64,000 bases of DNA from Clostridiales bacterium FE2011 (GCA_017569305.1 CP069418.1:620001-684000), one strand, 5' to 3'; shown: positions 18,428 through 27,218, counted from the first letter of the stretch. Numbers and translations are program-made. Notes: generated from the letters alone by a model not told the origin.

Positions 18428-18811
18428 ATGAGAATTGATCATGCAGCAATATTTGTTGCCGACCTGGAAAAGGCCCGGGATTTCTTTCTGAAGTATTTCA
18501 GCGGAACTTCCAATAACGGATACCATAATGAAAAAACCGGATTCCGCTCATATTTTATCTCTTTCGATGATGGTTCCAGGCTTGAAATCATGAATAAGCC
18601 CGGCATGGCGGATCCCAAAAAGGAACCGGACCGGTCGGGATATTCCCATATTGCTTTTTCTGTGGGAAGTAAAGAAAAGGTTAATGAACTGACTGCTCAG
18701 ATGAAAGCCGATGGCTATGAGGTTGTCAGTGGGCCCAGGACAACAGGCGATGGCTATTATGAGTCCTGTATTGTGGCTGTCGAGGACAATCTGATTGAAC
18801 TGACTGTTTAA
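18428..18811 (+). CDS. VOC (glyoxalase-like) protein
   Basis: A 127-residue two-repeat VOC fold. The first half begins RIDHAAIFVADLEKARDFF and the second SGYSHIAFSV; metal ligands are likely H5, E54 (RLEIM), H in YSHI and E124 in NLIELTV. Members are metal-dependent lyases, dioxygenases or thiol transferases to antibiotics such as fosfomycin; the substrate is unknown. GGAAGGAG precedes the ATG. Confidence 0.88.
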   Translation: MRIDHAAIFVADLEKARDFFLKYFSGTSNNGYHNEKTGFRSYFISFDDGSRLEIMNKPGMADPKKEPDRSGYSHIAFSVGSKEKVNELTAQMKADGYEVVSGPRTTGDGYYESCIVAVEDNLIELTV

Positions 18812-18974
18812 GTTTGGGAATTGATTAGCTGTAAGCAAATCAGGACTGGTTCCCCAATTGTGGAAGTCAGAATGATAAAACAATAACACTTATGCAGAAC
18901 TTATTGTGACAGGACAAACCTTTAAAGTGAATCGATTGTTGATAAATCGAGTATTTATGAAAGGAATCGAAGCA

Positions 18975-19766
18975 ATGGGTATGGTTTTCAGCGTGCAGGA
19001 CAGACAGAACGCCTTTGATTATATCCTTTCAGTTGCCAGTCAGTGCGACAAAATAGTCTCGTTGGTCCAGGTAGGATCCGGTGCAAACGGGTTTCATGAC
19101 GAACGTTCGGACCTGGATTTTGTGATTGCGCTGGATTCTGGCGAATCCATGTCTGAAGTCATGGAATATATGCGCCGTGAGATCTCCACGAAATATGAAC
19201 TGGCATTTTTCAAGCAGGATGAATCCAGGCATCTCCAGAATTACCTCTTATCCGATCTTCTGGAAATTGACATCGGATACGGCACGTATGAACACGCAGC
19301 GGCATGGAAACCGGCCTTCAAGGTCCTGTTTGACCATTCCGGCACTGTGGAGGAAAAAATGGTGCAGTCGCTGGAGTGGATGGATGACAGGATTTACGGT
19401 GATAAGCAGAAGAAGGATATGGAACAAGCACGTAATGTCGTCTGGTTTTTCCTGATGCATGCCGCTGTTGCGATTCGCCGCGGGAACTGTTTCCGGGCTA
19501 TTGGGGAAATGGATGCAGCCAGGGCGCTGTATATTGATCTGCTGGGCGACCGTTACAGGTTGGAGAGCGGACGGAACCGCGAAATCGACAGATTGCCGGA
19601 AACTGAAAAAGCAGCGATCCGGAGTACTTATGTCACCAGGGAAAGCCCGTCGGAATTATGGAAAAGGCTTATCAACCTGACGGCATTGGTATATAAAGAA
19701 CTCGAAGGATATGAAGTCCCTGTCACGCAGGAGATGCTGTATGAATATTATAAAGATCTTCAATAA
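18975..19766 (+). CDS. Nucleotidyltransferase-domain protein
   Basis: About 263 residues. The pol-beta nucleotidyltransferase motif is VGSGANGFHDERSDLDFVI (GS followed by DxD), and LEIDIGYG gives the third acidic residue. The helical C-terminal half resembles the substrate domain of streptomycin/aminoglycoside adenylyltransferases. I favour ATG 18975 because AAGGA lies 10 bases ahead; upstream GTG 18906 and ATG 18957 are possible. The target is unknown. Confidence 0.82.
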   Translation: MGMVFSVQDRQNAFDYILSVASQCDKIVSLVQVGSGANGFHDERSDLDFVIALDSGESMSEVMEYMRREISTKYELAFFKQDESRHLQNYLLSDLLEIDIGYGTYEHAAAWKPAFKVLFDHSGTVEEKMVQSLEWMDDRIYGDKQKKDMEQARNVVWFFLMHAAVAIRRGNCFRAIGEMDAARALYIDLLGDRYRLESGRNREIDRLPETEKAAIRSTYVTRESPSELWKRLINLTALVYKELEGYEVPVTQEMLYEYYKDLQ

Positions 19767-19833
19767 ATGCTGCGAAATGATGGTTGCGGCAGCACATCGA
19801 CTTTGATTTTTCTGACAAAGGAGGCAACTGCAG

Positions 19834-20439
19834 ATGAATCTGAACAAAACAGTACCGAAGATCGGGGCGGCCATTGTTGCCGTTACCGTTTTCCTTTTTG
19901 CTGTGTGCCTGATCATAAACTTTACCTTTGGCTCATACCTTGTCTGCATGTTTTTGCCGATAGGCTATATCATGATGGCTGCAGGTTTTCATCATGAAAG
20001 CACCGATGACCGGAAAGCCGTCTCCATGATCGGTATGGTGTTTTCTGCCGTCTATGCCGTGCTGATCTTCCTGGTATATTTTGCCCAGACGACCAGCGTG
20101 CATCTTGGCGGGTTAAGCGAGGACGCGCTGCGCATCCTGGACTTCAGGCGGGGCGGTCTGCTTTTCAATTATGATCTTCTGGGGTATGGCATGATGGCCC
20201 TCTCCACTTTCTTTATCGGATTGTCATTCCAGGCAGGCAGCAAGGAAGAAAAATGGCTCAAATACCTGATGATGATCCATGGGATCTTCTTTATCGGCTG
20301 CTTTCTCATGCCGATGACAGGTGTGATCACCGGCATGGCAAACGGAGAAACCAGCAATGGCGGAGTGATTGCCCTGGTATGCTGGTGCGCTTATTTTCTC
20401 CCCATCGGGGTTCTGGCATACAGGCACTTCGGCAAATAA
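19834..20439 (+). CDS. Six-helix membrane protein
   Basis: A 201-residue integral membrane protein of unrecognised family. Hydrophobic segments lie at about 10-30, 34-52, 65-85, 108-130, 142-164 and 176-196. GGAGG precedes ATG 19834 by 11 bases. The gene ends at a hairpin terminator. Confidence 0.75.
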   Translation: MNLNKTVPKIGAAIVAVTVFLFAVCLIINFTFGSYLVCMFLPIGYIMMAAGFHHESTDDRKAVSMIGMVFSAVYAVLIFLVYFAQTTSVHLGGLSEDALRILDFRRGGLLFNYDLLGYGMMALSTFFIGLSFQAGSKEEKWLKYLMMIHGIFFIGCFLMPMTGVITGMANGETSNGGVIALVCWCAYFLPIGVLAYRHFGK

Positions 20440-20457
20440 TTACGGAAATTCTGACTG

Positions 20458-20487
20458 GAGGCAGGGATCACTTCCCTGTCTCTTTTT
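20458..20487 (+). terminator. Intrinsic terminator
   Basis: A ten-base-pair stem with one G-T pair (20458-20467 with 20473-20482) is followed by a run of five T. Confidence 0.75.
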
Positions 20488-20537
20488 ATAACGCCAGGTG
20501 CATGAAGCCCTAGGGCATCTGCAATTGATTGAAATGA

Positions 20538-20567
20538 AAAAAAGCCGGGAAACATCCCGGTCTTTTT
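20538..20567. terminator. Bidirectional terminator
   Basis: A CCGGGA/TCCCGG stem with an AACA loop has A-runs on the left and T-runs on the right. It can end transcripts from both sides, and the leftward small membrane gene ends just to its right. Confidence 0.75.
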
Positions 20568-20590
20568 CTGATGAATGATGATAAATACCG

Positions 20591-20800
20591 TCAGGCATTC
20601 TGATCGTTGCGGCTTGTCCGGAAGAAGGCACCGACAGCCAGGATTAGTCCCAATACGCAGACAGTGGCGATATGGCCGGGCCTGTTGAAGATCTGCGTAA
20701 AAGCAGCAAAGCTGAAGCGGGCAGCAAGCAGATCGAGCAGACCAATCAGAGCAGCGATACCGAAGAAATTTATAACAGCAATTTCAAGATTCTTTTTCAT
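20591..20800 (-). CDS. Small two-helix membrane protein
   Basis: A 69-residue protein with two hydrophobic segments (ALIGLLDLLAA and IATVCVLGLILAVGAFF). I chose ATG 20800 because AGGAGG precedes it; the frame is open further upstream. It is divergent from a LysR regulator and is a natural candidate for its target. The family is unknown. Confidence 0.65.
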   Translation of the reverse strand: MKKNLEIAVINFFGIAALIGLLDLLAARFSFAAFTQIFNRPGHIATVCVLGLILAVGAFFRTSRNDQNA

Positions 20801-20954
20801 ATTTATTTCCTCCTCATCTATGCGAATCTCTATTGAAAAGCGGCGATATTGGGGGTGTTGACCGCAGGGCCGGCGGATCACGCTTCCCTATCGCGCTCTT
20901 CGATAGCATTATAACGAAGAGTGATATATCTGTAAAATATTGTTTTTGGTTCTT

Positions 20955-20977
20955 ATCCATAGTATATTTATATGGAT
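20955..20977. promoter_or_regulatory. Inverted repeat, possible LysR box
   Basis: ATCCATA and TATGGAT form a 7-bp inverted repeat with a 9-base AT-rich centre, 20 bases before the LysR start and between divergent genes. This is the usual place for autoregulation by LysR proteins. Confidence 0.45.
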
Positions 20978-20998
20978 GAATTCAGGAGGTACAATAAA

Positions 20999-21859
20999 AT
21001 GGAGATCCGGCAGCTGCGTATGTTCCGGGAAGTGGTTGATGCGGGAAGTATCAGCGAAGCGGCAAGGCGAATGAATCTGTCCCAGCCGCCTTTGAGTTAC
21101 CATATGAAAATGCTGGAACAGGAGCTCGGTGTAACACTTTTTCTTCGGGGAAAGAAGAATATCGAACTGACGTCCGCCGGACAGCTGTTATATGAGCGGG
21201 CCCAAACCTTACTGTCACTGGAACGGGCTGTCTCCAGGGAAGTTTCAAAAGAAGGGACGAAAAAAACGCTGCGCATCGGCGTGACGCCTTCGACATCCAT
21301 TCTCCTGAATCCCGTTCTGACAAGGCTTCATCAGGCGGATGAAAACCTGGTTTTTGAAATATCGGACGCCACTTCATTCAGGCTGCGGGAAAGACTGGAG
21401 AAAGGAATGCTGGACTGTGCGATTCTGCGAAGTCCGCTCCGGCTGGACGGATTGGTAGTTCACCCGCTCCGTAAGGAATCCTTTATTGCGGTCGGCAACA
21501 TCGACAGTTTTTGTATTAAGAAGAGGATCACACTCAGGGAATTAGCGGATTATCCCCTGATCATCTACCGGCGGTATGAAGCCTTTCTTCACAACACTTT
21601 CAACAATCAGGGCATATTGCCTTCCATCCAGGCCGTTTGTGACGATGCCAGAACAGCGTTGTCTATGGCGCAGTCCGGAATCGGTCTTGCGCTTCTTCCC
21701 CATTCCATGGTCCAGGTTATCCGGGATATATGGTACCGGACAGTTGCTGAAAGCACTCTGGAAACAGAGATCCTGTTTGTTTGCCGCAAGCAGTCACAAT
21801 CCAATCCTTTGATAGGTCAGCTGCTTAATCTGCTGGTGGAAACCATACAGGATTCATAA
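20999..21859 (+). CDS. LysR-family transcriptional regulator
   Basis: A 286-residue protein. Residues 1-60 form the winged helix (MEIRQLRMFREVVDAGSISE, then RRMNLSQPPLSYHMKMLEQELG). Residues 90-286 form the two-lobed co-inducer domain (LRIGVTPSTSILL, GLALLPHSMV). The start is ATG 20999 with AGGAGG ahead, not the earlier in-frame ATG 20972. It diverges from the small membrane-protein gene. Confidence 0.9.
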   Translation: MEIRQLRMFREVVDAGSISEAARRMNLSQPPLSYHMKMLEQELGVTLFLRGKKNIELTSAGQLLYERAQTLLSLERAVSREVSKEGTKKTLRIGVTPSTSILLNPVLTRLHQADENLVFEISDATSFRLRERLEKGMLDCAILRSPLRLDGLVVHPLRKESFIAVGNIDSFCIKKRITLRELADYPLIIYRRYEAFLHNTFNNQGILPSIQAVCDDARTALSMAQSGIGLALLPHSMVQVIRDIWYRTVAESTLETEILFVCRKQSQSNPLIGQLLNLLVETIQDS

Positions 21860-21886
21860 CTCCGCCCGCATAGTCTCCCCGCTTCT

Positions 21887-21919
21887 GTTTGACTGGAAGC
21901 ATATGCTTTGTTATGATTG
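21887..21919 (+). repeat. Degenerate intergenic repeat, copy 1
   Basis: This stretch matches 29251-29283 at 29 of 33 positions (core GTTTGACTGGAA). Weaker similarity continues for about 50 bases. Both copies lie ahead of short single-domain genes and may be remnants of a lost gene. Confidence 0.55.
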
Positions 21920-21993
21920 CTTCATACGTGTAAAGGCAAACTCACTATCGTTTTATCAGTTGAAGCAAATCAGGATTTGTCGAAAGGAATAAT

Positions 21994-22593
21994 ATGCAGA
22001 GTCGAATCATATCGGATATTTCCAACTACATATTTGTTGATGATGAATTACAAAAAGTTGACGCCATCTTTCTTCCCGGAGGCTCACACCCTGAGCAGCC
22101 GGAATATGCTGCGTTGCTTTATCGGGAAGGCTATGCTAAATGGATAATCCCTTCCGGTGGAGTCAGTGTTAAACGGGACAAATGGCCCGGCGTTCGTTCA
22201 AAAGCAGAGATCTACGACGGCGACTATCATTCTGATTGCGAGTTCTTCACAGATGTTTTACTCGAAAATGGAGTGCCGGCTTCTGCTGTCATCGGTGAGA
22301 ACAAATCCGGACACACACGCGATAATGCCTTCCTCTCCCGGGTAGTCATTGATGAGAAAGGCCTGGAAGTCAAAACCGCCATGATTGTTTGCAAGGCATT
22401 TCACGCACGACGTTGCTTAATGCTCTATCAAATGGCTTTCCCTGACGTATCCTTTATCGTGCGGCCGGTTCACTGCTATAATATTACTAAGGACAATTGG
22501 TATACCACCGAGGAAGGAATAGATCGTGTTCTTGGAGAACTTACCCGCTGTGGAAATCAGTTCGTTGTGGATATAAAGAATTATCTGAAATGA
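21994..22593 (+). CDS. YdcF/DUF218-family protein
   Basis: A 199-residue cytosolic DUF218 protein: AIFLPGGSHPEQPEYAALLY, WIIPSGG, E-F-F-T-D-V-L, SGHTRDNAFLS and VCKAFHARR, in the order usual for the family. Function is poorly known; members bind nucleotide-like cofactors or act in envelope integrity. GAAAGGA precedes ATG 21994. The broken fusion gene at 7106-8722 carries a second DUF218 domain. Confidence 0.85.
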   Translation: MQSRIISDISNYIFVDDELQKVDAIFLPGGSHPEQPEYAALLYREGYAKWIIPSGGVSVKRDKWPGVRSKAEIYDGDYHSDCEFFTDVLLENGVPASAVIGENKSGHTRDNAFLSRVVIDEKGLEVKTAMIVCKAFHARRCLMLYQMAFPDVSFIVRPVHCYNITKDNWYTTEEGIDRVLGELTRCGNQFVVDIKNYLK

Positions 22594-22668
22594 CAAATCC
22601 CATTTGCCGGAGAAGCGGTCATGTTCACACAGCTGCAGGCAGAAAAAACAAGATCGGTGGAGGAGTAC

Positions 22669-23283
22669 ATGGACGGCGTCAAATGGCTGTTTTTTGATAT
22701 TGGCTCCACTTTGGTAGACGAAACCAAAGTATATGATGACATCTTTCAAAAAATAGCTGTAGCAGGTGGTGTGTCTGTAGAAGAAGTCAAAACACGGGCG
22801 ATCGGGTTTTACAAGCAGAACAAAAGAGGCCACAGGGAGGTGATCCGTCTTCTCGGCGTAGATTATCCCGAATGGTCTCCCCTGTATGAGGAATTGTATC
22901 CTGACACCATGGAGTGCCTCCGTATTCTAAAGAAAAAGTATAAGCTAGGAATCATCGCAAATCAGATCCCCGGAGCGGAAAAAAGGCTGGAAGAAATGGG
23001 GATTCGCCGGTATTTTGATGTGATTGTCTCATCGGCTGAGGAAGGTGTCGCAAAACCGGATCCCCGGATCTTCAACATCGCCTTGATCAGGGCCGGCTGC
23101 ACGCCGGAACAGGCCGTCATGATCGGAGACCGTATTGACAATGATATTGTCCCGGCAAAGCAGATGGGAATGAAAACGGTCTGGATCAGGCAAGGAGTCG
23201 GAAGGTACTGGAATATTCAGGGAGATAGTGAGACCCCCGGATATGAAGTGAACAGCTTGTCAGAGTTGCTGTCCATATTCTGA
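22669..23283 (+). CDS. HAD-superfamily hydrolase
   Basis: A 204-residue HAD phosphatase of subfamily IA. It has FFDIGSTLVDE (D-I-G instead of the common D-x-D, so the second acidic residue of motif I is missing), a cap domain, LGIIANQ, KPDPRIFNIAL and IGDRIDNDIVPA. The loss of the motif I general acid suggests altered or weak phosphatase activity. ATG 22669 follows GGAGGAG; an in-frame ATG at 22621 is less likely. Confidence 0.8.
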   Translation: MDGVKWLFFDIGSTLVDETKVYDDIFQKIAVAGGVSVEEVKTRAIGFYKQNKRGHREVIRLLGVDYPEWSPLYEELYPDTMECLRILKKKYKLGIIANQIPGAEKRLEEMGIRRYFDVIVSSAEEGVAKPDPRIFNIALIRAGCTPEQAVMIGDRIDNDIVPAKQMGMKTVWIRQGVGRYWNIQGDSETPGYEVNSLSELLSIF

Positions 23284-23376
23284 AGAGTTTTGGGCAAATG
23301 CCTGCTTGTCTGGACATCTATTGGAGGGAAATCTCGGAAGATTATTGATCATGTTAACTCTATTGGAGAATCAATA

Positions 23377-23745
23377 ATGAAAAGCATCCTTAGTCTGATC
23401 ACAGGCAGAAAGAATGATACAGAAGTTATGACATACACAAAAAAGATTGTTTGTAACAGCTGCAAATCAGAGTATGTAATCCCGATCAGCGCCAATTTCA
23501 TGTACTTTTGTCCCAAATGCAGGGACTTCATCGGATTTGAGTGTGAATATGGTTTTGCGGCCATTACCCCATGTGAGATTTATCTGGGGGAAAAACAGAT
23601 CGGACGGCTTCTTGGTGGAGGCGGTTATCCTTATCGTCTCGAAAGCCACTCATTCCATATAAAAACAACGCTTACCAAAGGATACGAGAAATGCGCTGTG
23701 TATGAGGAAGCAAAAGAGATCATCAAAGAGAAACTACAGAAATAA
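23377..23745 (+). CDS. Zinc-ribbon-containing small protein
   Basis: A 122-residue protein of unrecognised family. C-x-x-C (VCNSCKSEY) and C-x-x-C (YFCPKCRDF) form a likely zinc ribbon at residues 25-50, followed by a beta-rich part. ATG 23377 follows TTGGAG. Confidence 0.6.
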   Translation: MKSILSLITGRKNDTEVMTYTKKIVCNSCKSEYVIPISANFMYFCPKCRDFIGFECEYGFAAITPCEIYLGEKQIGRLLGGGGYPYRLESHSFHIKTTLTKGYEKCAVYEEAKEIIKEKLQK

Positions 23746-23897
23746 TAGTGATATTTCTATGATTATCCCAGCCTTATCATTGCGCTGTAGTCTTTGATAG
23801 TCCTGACCATGAAGAACGATTTACCTGGAATACTGGATCTCTATCAGTTTGAGTATCTGCCGTATAACAGAATCATTATGAAACGGAGAGGTATCAG

Positions 23898-24953
23898 ATG
23901 AATAAGGACTGGGCTGAAAAGAACAAAAGAATGCAGTCTTTGATCGGAAAAGAAGCAAGTTTCCGGGAAGGACTGGACGTCCTGTTTGAATTAAGAGATG
24001 AACTGTTCGGGCAGATCTCATCCATTGTGAAGACATTTCCGGCGGAAGCGTTTTACCAGATGCCGTTTGCCGGGGCTGAAGGATATCACAGCAAGACTCT
24101 GGCTTATTCCATGTGGCACATCTTCCGGATCGAGGATATTGTCGCCCATACATTGATCGCTCAGGATGACCAGGTCCTGTTTACAGACGGCTGGCTGAAA
24201 AAAACAAAGAGTCCGCTCATTACTACCGGCAATGAACTGAAAGGCGCGGAAATTGCGCACTTTTCAGAGCAGCTTGATGTGAAAGCGGTATTTGAATACT
24301 GCAGGGCTGTTATGGAATCGACAAATGGATTGCTGGGAAAACTGGAATACAAGGATCTGAAGCGGAAGTTCTCCGATGCGGATCGGGAAAGGCTGATCGG
24401 CAGCCGTTGTGTCAGCAATGACGAGGATGCCTTCTGGCTGATCGATTACTGGTGCGGCAAAGATATTCGCGGGTTGATTCAGATGCCCTTCAGCCGACAC
24501 TGGATCATGCATATTGAGGCAATGTGCCGCATCAAAAACAAGCTGTGCCAGAAGGCCAGAAAGGGTGTGGATCCCATTGCGTACTGCGGCCTGTCCTGCA
24601 ATCACTGTTTTCTGAAGGACTGGTGCGGAGGATGCAGGACGGCATATAATACCTGCTCCTACGCGACCTGTTCTCCTGACGGCGTATGCCCAAACACTGC
24701 CTGCTGCAGGGAGAAAGGCCTGGACGGATGCTGGGGATGTGAGGAACTGTCCGGCTGCCGGAAGGGATTCTATGCGGAGAAAGATATAAACGCCATAAAA
24801 GCCATGGCTTTGTTTATCCGGAAGCATGGCAAAACAGAACTGGCTGCGGTTCTTGACAGGCTGCACCAGCAAAACGATTTCCAAAAGATTCAGGAGGTCC
24901 TTGGAGAAAACCTGGAACAGGGTTTGGAAATACTGGAACAAAACAGGAAATGA
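23898..24953 (+). CDS. DinB-like plus DUF3795 two-domain protein
   Basis: A 351-residue protein. Residues 20-220 are a four-helix DinB-type domain with possible metal histidines (YSMWHIFRIEDI and HWIMHIEAM). Residues 230-300 are the cysteine-rich DUF3795 module (YCGLSCNHC, WCGGC, then several Cys pairs), probably a metal or cluster site. The two families are usually found on separate proteins, so the fusion suggests a thiol- or metal-linked detoxification role, not proven. Confidence 0.8.
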   Translation: MNKDWAEKNKRMQSLIGKEASFREGLDVLFELRDELFGQISSIVKTFPAEAFYQMPFAGAEGYHSKTLAYSMWHIFRIEDIVAHTLIAQDDQVLFTDGWLKKTKSPLITTGNELKGAEIAHFSEQLDVKAVFEYCRAVMESTNGLLGKLEYKDLKRKFSDADRERLIGSRCVSNDEDAFWLIDYWCGKDIRGLIQMPFSRHWIMHIEAMCRIKNKLCQKARKGVDPIAYCGLSCNHCFLKDWCGGCRTAYNTCSYATCSPDGVCPNTACCREKGLDGCWGCEELSGCRKGFYAEKDINAIKAMALFIRKHGKTELAAVLDRLHQQNDFQKIQEVLGENLEQGLEILEQNRK

Positions 24954-24957
24954 CGCA

Positions 24958-24987
24958 GGACACAGGGAACGGTTCTCTGTCTCCTTT
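24958..24987 (+). repeat. Interspersed GGAGACAG-type hairpin element
   Basis: GGACACAG, a spacer containing GGGAACGGTTCT, and CTGTCTCC form a stem-loop after a gene end. Related copies lie at 27718 and 31927, and the terminator at 3506 uses the same stem. Confidence 0.6.
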
Positions 24988-25039
24988 TGATGAGATTTCT
25001 GAGGAACCATTTTGACTTTATTGATTATGGAGAGACTAT

Positions 25040-25240
25040 ATGGGAAAAGTATATTTGATATGCGGAAAAATATGCAGTGGTAAATCATACTATGCAAAAT
25101 CACTTAAAGAGAAATACAATGCGGTCATTCTATCTACAGATGAGGTTACTTATGATTTGATTAATAATGAGCAAGGAGAATTTTATAAAAGAGGGGACCG
25201 TTCGCCAAGGAAAAATGGTTTCTGTTTATTGCGATTATAA
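25040..25240 (+). pseudogene. P-loop ATPase/kinase gene, 5' part of split gene
   Basis: The first 50 codons encode an AAA-type small ATPase or kinase start with the Walker A motif GKICSGKSYYAK and the strand AVILSTDEV. The frame then departs from the family after GEFYK and stops at 25240. The missing C-terminal half is found in frame-compatible form at 25969-26307, so the gene has been interrupted by about 780 bp that carry a NUDIX gene. Confidence 0.75.
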
Positions 25241-25329
25241 TATTTATGGCTTGCTCAGAGAGGATTATGCGGGCTTGCAAGGTATAAACGGTTAAATAAT
25301 TCAATTTTGACGTGAGGAAAGAAACGGAT

Positions 25330-25869
25330 ATGGAATGGGAAAATCTGGAAAGCCAATATTTAGTTGATAATGAATTCTTAAAAGTCAGACAAGATAAAGT
25401 AAAGCTTCCTACCGGAGATATTATCGATGATTTTTTTGTAATAGAAAGAAAAAATGTATCGTTGATAGTGGCAATAGATGAGGAAAAAAGAATAATTATC
25501 AAAGATGAGTATAGATATCCAATAGACAAGCACCTTATTGAATTACCTGGTGGTACGTTTGATTTAGGAGAGAAAGATCCATTAGCAGTAGCTAAGAGAG
25601 AATTACTGGAAGAAACAGGATATTCTGCAGATGAATGGGAATTGTTGTTTACCAACTATGATTACCCTACTAAAGATGTTAATCAGGTAAATATCTATTT
25701 GGCAAAAAATATAAAGCGAGTATCTGAGCAGCAGTTAGATCTGGGTGAGGATATAAAATTCAGCTTTGTTCCTCTAGAGAAGGCAGTTTCTATGTGTATG
25801 GATAATACCATCTGTGTAAATGGAACAGTTGCAGCAATCTTAAAAACTGCGAGGATTTATGGTGTATAA
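25330..25869 (+). CDS. NUDIX hydrolase, ADP-ribose pyrophosphatase-like
   Basis: A 179-residue protein with the Nudix box GGTFDLGEKDPLAVAKRELL followed by EETGY, and an N-terminal beta sheet domain as in ADP-sugar pyrophosphatases. GAGGAAAG precedes ATG 25330. The gene is AT-rich and lies inside the split ATPase gene, so it probably arrived with the insertion. Confidence 0.88.
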   Translation: MEWENLESQYLVDNEFLKVRQDKVKLPTGDIIDDFFVIERKNVSLIVAIDEEKRIIIKDEYRYPIDKHLIELPGGTFDLGEKDPLAVAKRELLEETGYSADEWELLFTNYDYPTKDVNQVNIYLAKNIKRVSEQQLDLGEDIKFSFVPLEKAVSMCMDNTICVNGTVAAILKTARIYGV

Positions 25870-25902
25870 CATGACAATATTTTGTGATACAAGTTGCCAC
25901 CA

Positions 25903-25941
25903 GTTGTGTACAGTAGTCCTGAGCTTTCTACCGTACACAAC
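25903..25941. repeat. Long hairpin at the right edge of the insert
   Basis: Arms 25903-25916 and 25928-25941 pair at 13 of 14 positions (GTTGTGTAC/GTACACAAC core) around an 11-base loop. There is no T-run, so it is a poor terminator. It stands about 30 bases before the point where the split ATPase gene resumes and may mark an element end. Confidence 0.6.
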
Positions 25942-25968
25942 AGGTAAACAGCAAAATGATATAGTAAT

Positions 25969-26307
25969 ATATTTGCTCAGCGTGTGAATAATTATCTGAA
26001 AAAGAAAGCTGTGGAAATTTGTAAAGCAGGTGCTAATGTAATATTGGATTGGGGATTCTGGACAAAAGAAAACAGGGCTGATATTTCAGCATACTTAAAA
26101 TCATATGATATAAGCTATGAATGGCATTATATTGATATCGATGATGATACCTGGAATCGAAATATAGAAGAGCGCAATAAAAGAATCGAAGAAGGAAATG
26201 GCGGTTCAGACTTTTATATGGATGAAGGTTTGCTGAATAAGCTGCTTTCAATGTTTGAAACACCTGATAAAGCCGAGATAGATGTATGGTATGAATTGAA
26301 TCGCTGA
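25969..26307 (+). pseudogene. P-loop ATPase gene, 3' part of split gene
   Basis: From about 25969 the sequence reads FAQRVNNYLKKKAVEI, then ANVILDWGFWTKENRADI and a C-terminal lid with DTWNRNIEERNKRI. This matches the second half of small P-loop kinases of the kind begun at 25040 (the ILDWGFW strand is the usual continuation). No ribosome site precedes it, though a GTG at 25984 could be used. The boundary is approximate. Confidence 0.7.
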
Positions 26308-26363
26308 ATTCCTGTTTTATGGATTAAAATAGCCAAATCGATATTTGGGGAGTAAAACGCATA

Positions 26364-27116
26364 ATGAATCCATATATAAAGAACCTGGAAAAAATCGAAT
26401 TTGTTGTGACAATGGCGTGCACAGGAAAATGCAGGCACTGCTCGGAAGGCAATCATGACGGCTTTACGGAACATATCGACAAAACGGTCGCTGCAGAAGC
26501 CGTACGAAAGATCTGTTCGTCTTACGAGATTTCGACGGTGATGACGTTTGGCGGAGAACCGTTGCTTTATCCCGATACAGTCTGCGCAATCCACAAAACC
26601 GCAGCAAGTCTGGGAGTCGCTAAAAGGCAGGTTATCACAAACGGTTTTTTCTCAAAGAATAAAGACAAGATCAAAACTGTTGCGTTGAGTTTAGCTGACA
26701 GCGGAGTCAATGCTCTGCTGTTGTCCGTTGACGCGTTTCATCAGGAAACCATTCCTCTCGATACGGTTATGTTTTTTGCCGAATGCGCCGTTGATTCCGG
26801 TATTCCGATCAAGCTCCAGCCCGCGTGGTTGGTAAGCCCCGGAGATCAAAATCCCTACAATGAAAAAACAAAAGAAATCATCCAGGCATTCAACCCTCTG
26901 CATATCCCGCTGAATCAGGGGAATGTGATCTTTCCGTCAGGGAACGCGCTCAAATATCTTCGGGAATACTTTGATGATAACGCCGCGCCTGTTTCTCCCT
27001 ATGAGGAAGATCCGAAGAATATCAAAACAATATCCTTCGACGCAAACGGTGATGTCCTGAACGGAAACGTTTATGAAACAGATATTCTTGAAATCATCAG
27101 AACATACCGTCCATAA
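26364..27116 (+). CDS. Radical SAM protein
   Basis: A 250-residue protein with the cluster-binding motif C19-x3-C23-x2-C26 (CTGKCRHC) and the following GGEPLLYP SAM-binding motif. It lacks the extra C-terminal cysteine cluster (SPASM) of peptide-modifying members. The substrate is unknown. The gene stands alone, with GGGGAG ahead of ATG 26364. Confidence 0.88.
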   Translation: MNPYIKNLEKIEFVVTMACTGKCRHCSEGNHDGFTEHIDKTVAAEAVRKICSSYEISTVMTFGGEPLLYPDTVCAIHKTAASLGVAKRQVITNGFFSKNKDKIKTVALSLADSGVNALLLSVDAFHQETIPLDTVMFFAECAVDSGIPIKLQPAWLVSPGDQNPYNEKTKEIIQAFNPLHIPLNQGNVIFPSGNALKYLREYFDDNAAPVSPYEEDPKNIKTISFDANGDVLNGNVYETDILEIIRTYRP

Positions 27117-27136
27117 ACCATTGCCAGGAACCCTGC

Positions 27137-27182
27137 AAATTCCTGCTTGCACGAATATATGTTGGAGAGATAACTTAAAAGA
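27137..27182 (+). repeat. 46-bp GNAT leader repeat, copy 1
   Basis: This stretch aligns without gaps to 29700-29745. It starts AAATTCCTG and ends AACTTAAAAGA, with ATATGTTGGAG between. Both copies lie ahead of GNAT genes, suggesting shared leader sequence moved with the genes. Confidence 0.6.
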
Positions 27183-27193
27183 TTACTGCAAAA

Positions 27194-27218
27194 GAACCGT
27201 TTTCCTATTGAACGGTTC
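27194..27218. promoter_or_regulatory. Inverted repeat ahead of GNAT start
   Basis: GAACCGTT and AACGGTTC form a perfect 8-bp inverted repeat with a 9-base centre, ending 12 bases before the start codon at 27230. It is a possible operator or translation-controlling hairpin. Confidence 0.4.
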
